DNA of 33,710 nt from Leucobacter sp. (GTDB lineage: Bacteria > Actinomycetota > Actinomycetes > Actinomycetales > Microbacteriaceae): assembly GCA_031178565.1 (NCBI GenBank), contig JAPSIU010000003.1, forward strand, positions 1 to 33,710, given 5' to 3'. The translations under genes were made by a program, and so were the position numbers. Every line of letters starts with the position of its first letter. The stretch's first letter is position 1. Below the pieces are notes generated by a model. The model saw nothing but the letters and a program-made list of their open reading frames with translations, ran no database searches and was not told where the DNA came from. Positions 17,691 to 26,497 of this stretch are shown in pieces.

Positions 17691-17759
17691 GCAGTGTTCT
17701 CCATTCTGTTTTCGGGTACGACGAATACCGCCCCGGTCGAGGGGAGGCGCGGGGCTGCT

Positions 17760-18182
17760 CTACGCGGCCGACTCCTGACAGTCGGAGCACAGGCCCCAGA
17801 ACGTGACCTCGGCCGATCGGACGGTGAAGCCCGACGTCGAGGACGGGTCGAGACACGGCGCGTGCCCGACGACGCAGTCCACGTCGCCCACCGCTCCGCA
17901 GCGGGAGCAGACGACGTGGTGATGGTTGTCGCCGACGCGCCGCTCGTAGAGAGCCGCGGATCCGGCGGGCTCGATCCGGCGGACGAGGCCCGCCGCCGTC
18001 AGATCCGCGAGGATGTTGTGCACCGACTGGATCGAGGTCGTCGGCAGCTCACGAGCGACCACCCGGAACACCCCGTCGGCGTCCGAGTGCGGCATGGAGA
18101 CGAGCGCGTCGAGCACCGCGATCCGGCCCGCGGTCGCCCGCAGCCCGGCGCTTCGCAGCGTCTCGTCGAGGGTGGTCTCCAT
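17760..18182 (-). CDS. Fur-family (peroxide-responsive-like) transcriptional regulator
   Basis: HTH and metal-site features: GDNHHHVVCSRCGAVGDVDC, CSDC; upstream of catalase on the same strand. ATG at 18182. Confidence 0.88.
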   Translation of the reverse strand: METTLDETLRSAGLRATAGRIAVLDALVSMPHSDADGVFRVVARELPTTSIQSVHNILADLTAAGLVRRIEPAGSAALYERRVGDNHHHVVCSRCGAVGDVDCVVGHAPCLDPSSTSGFTVRSAEVTFWGLCSDCQESAA

Positions 18183-18202
18183 GCCAGCAACACTATCCAC
18201 TT

Positions 18203-18219
18203 TTTTGAATAACTCAAAA
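18203..18219. promoter_or_regulatory. Candidate Fur-family operator upstream of the fur-katA pair
   Basis: TTTTGA-ATAAC-TCAAAA, perfect 6-bp arms in an AT-rich island, 21 bp upstream of the Fur start codon. Confidence 0.6.
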
Positions 18220-18744
18220 TAATTGTCCCGGCGAGTCCGACGGCGATCGGTCGCGGAGCGGGATCCGGACCCAGGCGAGGAGCAGCACGAACGCGAGCAC
18301 CGCAAGCACAGCGCCGAGGCCGGCCGGCGTGCGCAGCGCCAGCGCGAGACAGCCGAGCCAGGGCAGCGTCACGACGTGCAGCCCGGCCTCCCGCACGAGG
18401 TACGGCACCGGGTCGTCGGTATCGTTGGCGTCGCCCCGCAGCACGAGGGAGGCGAGTCCCCCATCGAGCGGATCGACCGACACGACGCGATGCGTGACGA
18501 GGCCGTGCCCGTCCCCGCGAGGGACGGTGACGACCGCGCCGGGCTCGATCCCCGACGCATCAACGGTTCGGCTGAGGATCAGCGAGCCGATCGGCAGCTC
18601 GGGCTCCATCGATCCCGAGACGACGACCGCGGGCCGCAGCCCGAGCACCATCGACGCGGCGAAGGCCAGGATGCTGAGCGCGCCGATCACCGCCGCACCC
18701 CACAGCAGCGCGGATCGCAGAATGCGCAGAGCGGTCATGGTCAT
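18214..18744 (-). CDS. Signal peptidase I, SipW/ER-type (Ser/His)
   Basis: VVVSGSMEPELPIGSLILSR (catalytic Ser) and GHGLVTHRVVSV (His in place of Lys); N- and C-terminal TMs. Confidence 0.88.
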   Translation of the reverse strand: MTMTALRILRSALLWGAAVIGALSILAFAASMVLGLRPAVVVSGSMEPELPIGSLILSRTVDASGIEPGAVVTVPRGDGHGLVTHRVVSVDPLDGGLASLVLRGDANDTDDPVPYLVREAGLHVVTLPWLGCLALALRTPAGLGAVLAVLAFVLLLAWVRIPLRDRSPSDSPGQLF

Positions 18745-18840
18745 ACGGGTCGTCTCCTCGGGTCGGGCGGATGCGTCGGGAATGTACGGGCTCGGGGATC
18801 CGGATCGGGGATCCCCTTCGGGTCGGATGGATCGGGCGGC

Positions 18841-20517
18841 TCATCGCAGCACCTGCACGGTCCCAGCGGCGGAGTCGCTCACGGGGGCGCCGAACGGCGT
18901 CTCCGGAGCGGCTTCGTCGTAGCGGTAGATCTTGTATCCCTGCAGGGCCTTCGCCGGCACGACGCACTGGTTGAAGGCGTAGCCCGCGACGGTGCCCGCG
19001 CCCCACGCCCACATCGAACCGTCGGCGGAGCGCGCCCAGGAAGCGCACTGCGTCGACGCGATGGAGGTGACGGGGCGCTCTCCCGGCAGGCCCGCGACGG
19101 GGACGGGGAGATCCACCCGATTGACCGCCGTGGGTCCGCCGGCGGACGAGCAGCCGCCCGCGACGATCCGTCCCCAGTTCGTCGGCGCGCCGACCGCCTG
19201 GCAGGCGTTGTTGGCGCCCCAGCCGTACGCGATGCCGTCGCCGGAGAGCGCGAGCAGCGAGCTCACGCCGGCGGTGACGCGGTCGATCGAGAGGGACCCG
19301 GCGACGGGCGCGGGTCTGCCCGCGGGCTCCGACGCGCTCGGAGTACGGCCGAGGAACTGCTCCCCGTAACCGGCCTTCGTCAACCAGGTGAGGAGTTCTC
19401 CCCCGCTCGTGAGCAGCCGCGCGGCCCCGGCGCTGAACCCCAGCTGGCGCACCGGGCAGCCCGAGTCGTCCACGAGCGCGCTGCCCTTCGATCCGTCGCA
19501 GGCCGGCAGCACCCGTTCGCGCGTGTGCTCGACGATCGCGAGGTAGCGCTCGTGCCGCTGCGTATCGTCCGGCAGCCGGGCCTCGTCGTAGACGAGCCCG
19601 TCCGCGGTGGTGTAGCTCTCGGGATAGCGCTGGAACAGCGCGCGATTCGCCCCCTCGTTGAGCGCCGGGCAGCGGGCGTTCACGGTGACGCCGCTCAGGC
19701 CGTCGGTGGTGTCGAAGCCCCAGGTGTAGACGAGCCCGTTGCGGCCGACGGCTCCCGCGGAGTTCGTGCCGCCCCAGATCGACCGCCAGGCGACCTCACC
19801 GAGGTTCGATGGGCCCGTGCACGGCCAGGCCGACGGGACGGCCGTCGTCGCGCGCACCGCGAAGGGCAGTGCCGCGCTCGCGGCGCCCGCCGGATTCGGC
19901 AGGTTCTCGCCTCCGTAGCCCCAGGCCCACATCACCCCATCGCCGTCGAGCGCCAGGAACTGGTTCTCGATGCGGGCGATGGAGGCGATCGGCGGCAGCT
20001 CGCCGCCCCCGTCGGTCCGGATCACACGCCCCGCGTGCGCGCTGTCCGCTCGCGAGATGCCGCCTCGGCCGATGAGCTTCTCGCCACCGTACGGCCGCCC
20101 CCAGGTCCACACCCCGCCGCCGGCGTCGAGCGCCATGAACGATGTCGTGTCCGCCCACGGCGCATGGAAGTCGTTGGTCGATCCCGCGGCGTCGACGATG
20201 CGCACGCCGTCGGGGAAGGCGACGCGCGTGGGCTCCGCCGTCGGGGCGACCGAGAGGCTGCCGTTGCCGTCGCCCGTCCCCCGGTAGCCCGAGACGTACA
20301 GATCTCCGCGCGCGGAGACGAAGACCGAGGAGGCCGCCGACTGGTCGACGTTCACCGGCGGGGACTCGAGCCCCGACGAGGTGACGAGGGATGCCCGGCC
20401 GAACGTCGAGTCGGTGAAGCCCGCCGCTGTCGTCTCGGCGCCCGCGAGCCCGATGACCGCGATGAGCGTCGCCGCCGCGAGTGTCTTCTTCGTGGCTCTC
20501 ATGCGTATGGCGCTCAT
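18841..20517 (-). CDS. RCC1-repeat-like exported protein with SipW-like signal
   Basis: N-terminus KKTLAAATLIAVIGLAGAETTAAGFTDSTF; repeated GGGVWTWG, DGVMWAWGYG, NGLVYTWGF, DGIAYGWGANN, DGSMWAWGAG motifs. Confidence 0.75.
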   Translation of the reverse strand: MSAIRMRATKKTLAAATLIAVIGLAGAETTAAGFTDSTFGRASLVTSSGLESPPVNVDQSAASSVFVSARGDLYVSGYRGTGDGNGSLSVAPTAEPTRVAFPDGVRIVDAAGSTNDFHAPWADTTSFMALDAGGGVWTWGRPYGGEKLIGRGGISRADSAHAGRVIRTDGGGELPPIASIARIENQFLALDGDGVMWAWGYGGENLPNPAGAASAALPFAVRATTAVPSAWPCTGPSNLGEVAWRSIWGGTNSAGAVGRNGLVYTWGFDTTDGLSGVTVNARCPALNEGANRALFQRYPESYTTADGLVYDEARLPDDTQRHERYLAIVEHTRERVLPACDGSKGSALVDDSGCPVRQLGFSAGAARLLTSGGELLTWLTKAGYGEQFLGRTPSASEPAGRPAPVAGSLSIDRVTAGVSSLLALSGDGIAYGWGANNACQAVGAPTNWGRIVAGGCSSAGGPTAVNRVDLPVPVAGLPGERPVTSIASTQCASWARSADGSMWAWGAGTVAGYAFNQCVVPAKALQGYKIYRYDEAAPETPFGAPVSDSAAGTVQVLR

Positions 20518-21773
20518 GCCTGCGATCTCCCTTCGAGGTGGACGGCGACGGTCCAGTCCGCGCCCGTCATCGCGCGGAGCGCGGGGTCGTCCGCGAGCTG
20601 CAGCGTCAGGAGGTACGTGCGGCAGGATCCGGCCCCGCCGGTGTACGCCTCGCCGGGCGACTGCGCCGCGCCCTCGCGAGGCGCGAGCACCGTTCCCACG
20701 ACGCTCTCCGTCAGTTCGCTCAGCGGCACGCCCGCCCCCGGGTCGGCGGGGTCGCCGACGAGCACCCGCTCACCGGCGGGATCCTCCGCTCCGCCGCAGT
20801 GCTCGCTCTCGACCACTGTGAGGCGCAGCAGCCGTTCCAGGTGGTCGATCCCGCCCTCGGGAACCTCCAGGCGCAACGCCGGAACCGCCGAGACCGCCGC
20901 GCTGTTGTTCGCGAGCGCGAGCTGAATCCGGATCGCGGATCCCGGGACGATCCCCTTCGCGGGGGTGAAGCGCACGGTCTCGCCCGGGCGCGTGGCGACC
21001 CGCCGGATCGTGCCCCGGTCGTCGAGCATCGCCACTTCGAAGTCGGCGGCGAGATCCGATCGGAGTCGCACGCGATCGGTGTAGGCCGCCTGGACCTGGA
21101 CGGCGACCAGAGCGGCGATCGCGATCACCGCGACCGCCGCCGCGGCCGCGAACAGCCCGGCCCTCGTCCACCGGGCGCCTCTCCGCCGAATGAGCAGCGA
21201 ACCGCCCAGGCCGGCCGCGGCGAGCGCCACCGCCGCAAGCCACCCGGTCTGCTCGCCGCCCGTCATCGCCAGGCCGCCGTCGAAGGAGGCGGAGCCCCCG
21301 TCCTGCACCGCCGCGAAGCGGAAGTGCAGCGTCGCGTCCGATCCGCGGTACTCGTCTCCGGCCGCCGCCGGCAGCGCTGCGATCGCCCGGACGGCGTTCG
21401 AGCGACTGTCCCCGGACGACGGCACGGCCACGACCCGGCCGCGGAGCTCCGCGGCCGTCCCCGACGCGAGCTCCAGCGGAAACGCTCCGGCCGCGTCGTC
21501 GCCCTGCCCATCGAGCAGTTCGAGGCGCAGGCTCAGCGGATGACCGCCCTCGGTCGCCCGACCCTCGGCCTCGAGCAGCACGAGCGAGACTCGGCCCGGA
21601 TCCTCATCGGGAGCGCGCACGCGCATGATCCACTCGACGCTGCGCCCCGGAGCCGGGGTCTGGATCGTCGTGACCTCGCCCTCCGTCTCGAGCCGGGGCT
21701 CCGCGTGCGCGGCGGTCCCGCCCCACATCAGCGACAGCAGCGCGAGGAGCGTCGCGATCGGCCTCATTCCCAT
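20514..21773 (-). CDS. Apparent fusion of a sortase-signal protein and a SipW-signal exported protein
   Basis: Sec leader MRPIATLLALLSLMWGGTAAHA; internal LAMTGGEQTGWLAAVALAAAGLGGSLLIRRRGARW; second TM followed by VQAAYTDRVRLRSD. Alternative start at 21767. Confidence 0.65.
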   Translation of the reverse strand: MGMRPIATLLALLSLMWGGTAAHAEPRLETEGEVTTIQTPAPGRSVEWIMRVRAPDEDPGRVSLVLLEAEGRATEGGHPLSLRLELLDGQGDDAAGAFPLELASGTAAELRGRVVAVPSSGDSRSNAVRAIAALPAAAGDEYRGSDATLHFRFAAVQDGGSASFDGGLAMTGGEQTGWLAAVALAAAGLGGSLLIRRRGARWTRAGLFAAAAAVAVIAIAALVAVQVQAAYTDRVRLRSDLAADFEVAMLDDRGTIRRVATRPGETVRFTPAKGIVPGSAIRIQLALANNSAAVSAVPALRLEVPEGGIDHLERLLRLTVVESEHCGGAEDPAGERVLVGDPADPGAGVPLSELTESVVGTVLAPREGAAQSPGEAYTGGAGSCRTYLLTLQLADDPALRAMTGADWTVAVHLEGRSQA

Positions 21774-22474
21774 ACTCCTTCCAGAAGGATCGGTTGGTCT
21801 CCGGCCACCGTCTCGCCGATCACCTGCAGCACGAGCCCGAGAGGACGGCCGAAACTCGCGGCGGGGGCGTCGGAGGCGAGCCACAGACCGACCGAGACCA
21901 CCGCCTGCTCACCGGCTCCGAGGGCCGTCCCAAGATCGAGGCCCTCGGGATGATCCGCGAACCAGGAGCCGCGGATCGGCGCGTCGCCGATCGCATCGCC
22001 CCCGATCGTCGCTCCGACGAGCAGGGCGGCGGGATCGGCGCCTCCGGTCGCCTCCGCCTCGTCCTCCGCGGCGCGGACGACGAGGCGGAGGGCCGCGGGG
22101 CCCTCGGACAGATTGACGACGGGCATCGCGACCGTCGCCGTCGGCCGCTGCGGCCACCCCGCGGGGTCCTCCTCGAGCACGCGGACGGGCAGACCGTTCG
22201 AGGTCAGCTCGCTCGCGTCGTCGATCTCCGGATGCTGCACGACGGCTGGGTCGCCATCGCCGTCGGGTTCCCCGAACTGCGCGACGTCGACCGCGCCTCC
22301 CGCGGAGACCTCCCCCGCGAAGCCCGCGGTGAATAGGGCGTCGGTCGCGGGAACCGACGCCGCTACGACGAGAAGTGCGACGGCGGCGCACACACCCGCG
22401 ATGCCTCGGCGCCATGCCTGCGGACATGGTCGCGACGGCGGATGTCGCCGCGGCGGCGCGCATCCCGCGCTCAC
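21764..22474 (-). CDS. Putative SipW-dependent exported protein
   Basis: N-terminus GIAGVCAAVALLVVAASVPATDALFTAGFAG; operon with dedicated signal peptidase; overlaps next gene. Confidence 0.65.
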   Translation of the reverse strand: MSAGCAPPRRHPPSRPCPQAWRRGIAGVCAAVALLVVAASVPATDALFTAGFAGEVSAGGAVDVAQFGEPDGDGDPAVVQHPEIDDASELTSNGLPVRVLEEDPAGWPQRPTATVAMPVVNLSEGPAALRLVVRAAEDEAEATGGADPAALLVGATIGGDAIGDAPIRGSWFADHPEGLDLGTALGAGEQAVVSVGLWLASDAPAASFGRPLGLVLQVIGETVAGDQPILLEGVWE

Positions 22475-23085
22475 CGGGAGATCCCGTCCACGCGGAGGCG
22501 CACGACGGACCCCGGGGAACCGGACGCCCCGAGGAGCTGCGCGGGTTCATCGGAGAGGACCCGCAGCCCGAAGTTGCGTACTTCACCGGGTTCGAGAGGG
22601 CTCCCCGCGCAGGCCCGCCGGCTGCCCTCCTCGGGAAGCGTCAGCAGCGCCCCGTCCCTCCCCGAGAGCACTGCGCGCGGGGGGGCCGCGGAGTCCGACG
22701 GCTGCCGGTCCTGCTCGAGCGTGAAACACAGCGCAGCCGGGAGGGTCGGACTCGTGTTGCGAACCGCTATCGCGTAGCTGCGATCGCCGCCGCCATCCGC
22801 GTCGGAGCCGGCCAGGCCGACTTCGAGGGCCTCCGGGTTGGCCTCGGACCACTCCGGCGGGGCCGGCGTCCACTCCGGGATCGACGTGCTCTCCACCGTC
22901 CCCGCCTCCTCTCTCGCTGCGATCTGGATATCGAACTCGTGATCCGCCCCCGCGCGCATCTGCGCGACGACATCGATCGCGATGACGCTGAGCGCCGCGG
23001 TGGACAGCACCGCGGCCGCGAGCAGCGCTCCGAGGCTCGCGCCTGCCCTCATGCGGCGACCCGCGACCGCGCTGCCGGCCCGCAT
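22471..23085 (-). CDS. Putative SipW-dependent exported protein (paralogous to 23089-23802 product)
   Basis: ALLAAAVLSTAALSVIAIDVVAQMRAGADHEFDIQI ... PPEWSEANPEALEVG; ATGA junction with downstream gene. Confidence 0.65.
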   Translation of the reverse strand: MRAGSAVAGRRMRAGASLGALLAAAVLSTAALSVIAIDVVAQMRAGADHEFDIQIAAREEAGTVESTSIPEWTPAPPEWSEANPEALEVGLAGSDADGGGDRSYAIAVRNTSPTLPAALCFTLEQDRQPSDSAAPPRAVLSGRDGALLTLPEEGSRRACAGSPLEPGEVRNFGLRVLSDEPAQLLGASGSPGSVVRLRVDGISR

Positions 23086-23088
23086 CGG

Positions 23089-23802
23089 CTACTTGCTCGT
23101 GCCGTCGAGACGTGCCTCGACCCGGACGCCGCCGCCGTTCGCGGCGTTGGTGGAGGCCTGGTCCTCGCCGTTCGCGAGGGAGACGCGCAGCACGAGCACC
23201 CGTCCGGCCCCGCTCGTCAGGTCGCCGAGGTCGACCGTCGCCGTCGATCCGCGGGCGGCGAACGCCCCGGCGGGAATCGGCCGCAGGTCGGCGGGAACGG
23301 TCGTCGCGTCGTCCACCATCCCGTAGTCGAAGCGCAGGAGCGCCGCGTAGGCGGCGTCCGCCGGGGCGTCGCCGTCGGTGACGTTGTTCAGCGTGAGCGC
23401 CAGCGTCGAGTCCAGGTTCTTGGACGCGTTGCGCACCGGCACCTTGACGATGAGCGGGTCTCCCCCGGGGATCAGGGCGTCAGCACCCGGGATGGGCAGC
23501 GCCTCCGCATCCGGGTTCGCCTCCACCCACCGCCCGACCTCGCCGACGCTGTTCTCCTGACCGGTCGAGACCTGGATGTTGTACGCGTTGTCCGCCCCGC
23601 CGAATCCTCCGCCCGCGCCGAGGTCCAGCAGCGCGTAGTCGGTGAAGGCCGCTGCGGTCACGAGCGCGCCGGCCGTGAGGAGCGCGCCGACGGCGATGAT
23701 CGCACGGCGCTTGCCGCGACGCCTCGTGTCCCCCGATCCTGCCGCTCCCTCGATCCCGCGCGTGCCGCTCGTCGCTTCGTCGCGCTGCGTCTGGTCGATC
23801 AT
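23089..23802 (-). CDS. SipW-dependent-type exported protein (first gene of the surface operon)
   Basis: AIIAVGALLTAGALVTAAAFTDYALLDL ... DNAYNIQVSTGQENSVGEVGRWVEANPDAEAL. Confidence 0.75.
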   Translation of the reverse strand: MIDQTQRDEATSGTRGIEGAAGSGDTRRRGKRRAIIAVGALLTAGALVTAAAFTDYALLDLGAGGGFGGADNAYNIQVSTGQENSVGEVGRWVEANPDAEALPIPGADALIPGGDPLIVKVPVRNASKNLDSTLALTLNNVTDGDAPADAAYAALLRFDYGMVDDATTVPADLRPIPAGAFAARGSTATVDLGDLTSGAGRVLVLRVSLANGEDQASTNAANGGGVRVEARLDGTSK

Positions 23803-23843
23803 GTGTTCCCCTTGCTGTCGCCGTGAGTGGATTCCGCCGGTGA

Positions 23844-23881
23844 TCCCAGCGCTGCTGGGAACCGGCTGATCCAGGATCAGC
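23844..23881. promoter_or_regulatory. Two adjacent perfect palindromes upstream of the SipW-type operon
   Basis: TCCCAGC-GCT-GCTGGGA (23844-23860) and GCTGATC-CAG-GATCAGC (23865-23881), each with 7-bp arms and 3-nt centre. Confidence 0.6.
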
Positions 23882-23971
23882 GCGCGGGTGAACGACTGAG
23901 TATGCGGCCGGGGTCCGGTGAGGGCGCCTCTAGGTGGCCGCGGGGAGAAGTTGAGTAGGGGTGCGCAGAGT

Positions 23972-26497
23972 CTAGAGTCGCGAGTCGATGAGCTCGAAGA
24001 GCTCGGTCCGTGTGCGCGACCCGGTCTTGCGCAGCGCCGACGCGAGGTGGTTCTCGACCGTGCGCACGCTCAGGCCGAGACGTTCCGCGATCCGGCGATT
24101 CGTGAGAGCGCCCGCGAGCAGCGCGATCTCCCGCTCGCGAGGGGTGAGGGTGTCTCCGGTCGTCGGCGGCGTCGGGGCCTGCTCGGAGACCTCGTTCACG
24201 GGAAGGTACCGATTGCTGAACGCGACATCCGCGAGGTGCTCGAGATCGTCGGCGCGACGCTCATCGACGCGGCCGGCCCCGTCCCCCGCTCCGGCCCCGG
24301 CGCCGAGACGCTCGTAACGCGCGGCCGAGCGCAGGAGGGATCTCAGCAGGCCGTCGTGCTGGCCGGTCCCGAGCCGGTCGAGGGTGCCGGCCAGATGCTC
24401 GATGCTCGCCGAGCGGTCGAGCCCGAGCGTGAGCTCCTCGGCCGCTGCGAACGCGGGGATCGGTCTCCTCCGCTGCACCGCCCGGAAGGCCGCCGAGGTC
24501 TCGGGCCCGTATCGCAGCGTGAGCGACGCGAGTGCGGTGTGAGCCGCGCCGGTGACATATCCCAGCTCGTACCTCCGCTGCACGGCATCGGCGACCGTCC
24601 GATCCTGGGCTTCGCCCGTCGTCGGGTAGTCCGTGAACGCCTGGAAGGAGTCGGACCCCATCCCGAGGAAGGGTCCGGCCTGGGGCAGGAGCATGGCCGA
24701 CTCGCTGAGGAAGGAGTCCTTCGCCGCGGACTGCCCGGAGAACACCGCGATGAGCCCCTGCATGTTCAAACAGGCCGTGTAGACGGAGGTGTATTCGAGC
24801 TGGGGCCGCCCGACGAGCACGGCCGCGTCCACGCACTGCTGCACGGCCCGGTACTCCCCCAGATAACTCTGCGCGAGCACCGCCACGTAGGCCGACGAGG
24901 CGAACAGGGTCCGGTCGAGCGTGCCCTCCGCCTCCTGCATGGCTGCGGCAGCACGGCGCAGCGATGCGACGGCGTCGCCCTCGAAGAGCGGGAGCAGCTG
25001 CCTCGCCCACCCGACCGAGCGCCGCGCATCGGAGCCTGCGCGCGCGGCGAGGTCGGCGGCCTCGGCGATTCTCCCGCCCGCCATGAGCGCCATCAGTGCG
25101 GCGGCCTCCCGGACCCCCGCGGGATCCTCGCCCGGAGCGAGCAGATCGTCGAGGTCCTCGGGAACCCCCTGCCCGTTCATCAGCTCCAGGAGAGCGTGAA
25201 CCGACCGTGCGGAGTCGTGCCAGAGCGGGTGCAGGGCGCCGAAGCGGCCGATCATGTCGCAGGCCCGGTCCAGGTCGTGCTCCTGCATCGCCACCCAGGT
25301 CGCCCGGGCGAACGCGAACAGGAAGGCCGACGGGTCCGGTCGGCCGCGCCCCTCCGGTGTGGTCGTCAGCACCCGGTGCAGCTCCTGCTGCTGCGCCGGG
25401 GCTCCCGAGGCGACGGCGTAGTAGTCGAGCGCGTTGGGAATCGTGGGCTCCCGGTTCCACCGCGCGAGGGCCGCCGCGGCATCGCGTGCGGCGCGATCGA
25501 CGAACCGGCGGGCGAGAGTCGTGAGCTTGTCGGGATCGCCGCACCAGTCGGGAACGCCCTCCGGGGAGGGCCCCGAGACCGGCAGGCGGGCGCGGCCTCG
25601 ACGGAACCGATCGACGAGGATCGGCGGCCACGCGATCAGCGCCGGAGCGCCGGAGGCACCGCTCGCCCGCACTGCTCCGAGCTCCCGGGCGCGCTCGATG
25701 GTCTCCGGTCCGTACCTCTCCGTCAGGTCGTCCTCGCCGCGCGCTCCCTCCACCGCCAGGAACCGGATCAGCGATCGCACCTCGTCGCCGACGTCCGAGA
25801 AGAGCTCGTCGACGACCGGGATCATGTCCTCGTTCCACAGCGAGTCGCCCGTCTGCTGCCAGGTCCCGGCTCGCAGTTCGAGGAGCGCTCTCTCGCGTGC
25901 GCTCTGCAGCAGCGCCGTGATCAGCTTCGGCGAACCGCCGGTCTTGCTGAACGCCCTCGTCACCGCCGAGGGCGCGAGCCGGCCTCCGAGCACGTCGCGG
26001 GCGAGCGCGCTGGTCCTCGCGAGATCGAGCGGCCGCAGAGGGACGACCCGCTCGGGCCAGCGGACGGGGAAGCCGCTCCGCCGATCGGCGCCCGTCACCT
26101 CGGTGATGAGCGCGCGCAGTCCGAGTCGCTCGCGAAGGGTCGCGAGCGCTCGGACGGATACCGGGTCCATGCGGTGGGAGTCGTCGATCAGCAGGATCGC
26201 CTCCGGCGACAGGCGCTGCGCGACCTCGTCGATGACGAGATCGAGGCGCAGCAGAAGGTCTCCGACCCGCTGCGCTGCGCCGAGCTCGGAGGCCAGCCGA
26301 CCGAGGACGTAGCCCGCGCTGTCCGCGGCGGCGTACTCGCCGATGCAGTGGAGCACGGTCTCGCCGGTCTTCCGCAGCGAGTCGGCGACATCTCGGACGA
26401 AGCGCGACCGGCCGCTGCCGCGATCGCCGACGACCCGGACGCTCCATCCGGCGCGGAGGGCGGTGCGGGATATCCCGATCTCATTCCCGAAGACCAT
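23972..26497 (-). CDS. LAL-type LuxR-family regulator (AAA ATPase N-domain, LuxR HTH C-terminus)
   Basis: P-loop-like GDRGSGRS, Walker B EAILLIDD; C-terminal LTPREREIALLAGALTNRRIAERLGLSVRTVENHLASALRKTGSRTRTEL. Confidence 0.92.
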   Translation of the reverse strand: MVFGNEIGISRTALRAGWSVRVVGDRGSGRSRFVRDVADSLRKTGETVLHCIGEYAAADSAGYVLGRLASELGAAQRVGDLLLRLDLVIDEVAQRLSPEAILLIDDSHRMDPVSVRALATLRERLGLRALITEVTGADRRSGFPVRWPERVVPLRPLDLARTSALARDVLGGRLAPSAVTRAFSKTGGSPKLITALLQSARERALLELRAGTWQQTGDSLWNEDMIPVVDELFSDVGDEVRSLIRFLAVEGARGEDDLTERYGPETIERARELGAVRASGASGAPALIAWPPILVDRFRRGRARLPVSGPSPEGVPDWCGDPDKLTTLARRFVDRAARDAAAALARWNREPTIPNALDYYAVASGAPAQQQELHRVLTTTPEGRGRPDPSAFLFAFARATWVAMQEHDLDRACDMIGRFGALHPLWHDSARSVHALLELMNGQGVPEDLDDLLAPGEDPAGVREAAALMALMAGGRIAEAADLAARAGSDARRSVGWARQLLPLFEGDAVASLRRAAAAMQEAEGTLDRTLFASSAYVAVLAQSYLGEYRAVQQCVDAAVLVGRPQLEYTSVYTACLNMQGLIAVFSGQSAAKDSFLSESAMLLPQAGPFLGMGSDSFQAFTDYPTTGEAQDRTVADAVQRRYELGYVTGAAHTALASLTLRYGPETSAAFRAVQRRRPIPAFAAAEELTLGLDRSASIEHLAGTLDRLGTGQHDGLLRSLLRSAARYERLGAGAGAGDGAGRVDERRADDLEHLADVAFSNRYLPVNEVSEQAPTPPTTGDTLTPREREIALLAGALTNRRIAERLGLSVRTVENHLASALRKTGSRTRTELFELIDSRL

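Noticed and set aside
18223-20925. 900-aa plus-strand ORF opposite the signal peptidase and RCC1-like genes
   Set aside because: Arg/Gly/Asp-rich antisense translation typical of high-GC DNA; the minus-strand genes have recognisable motifs and coupled starts.
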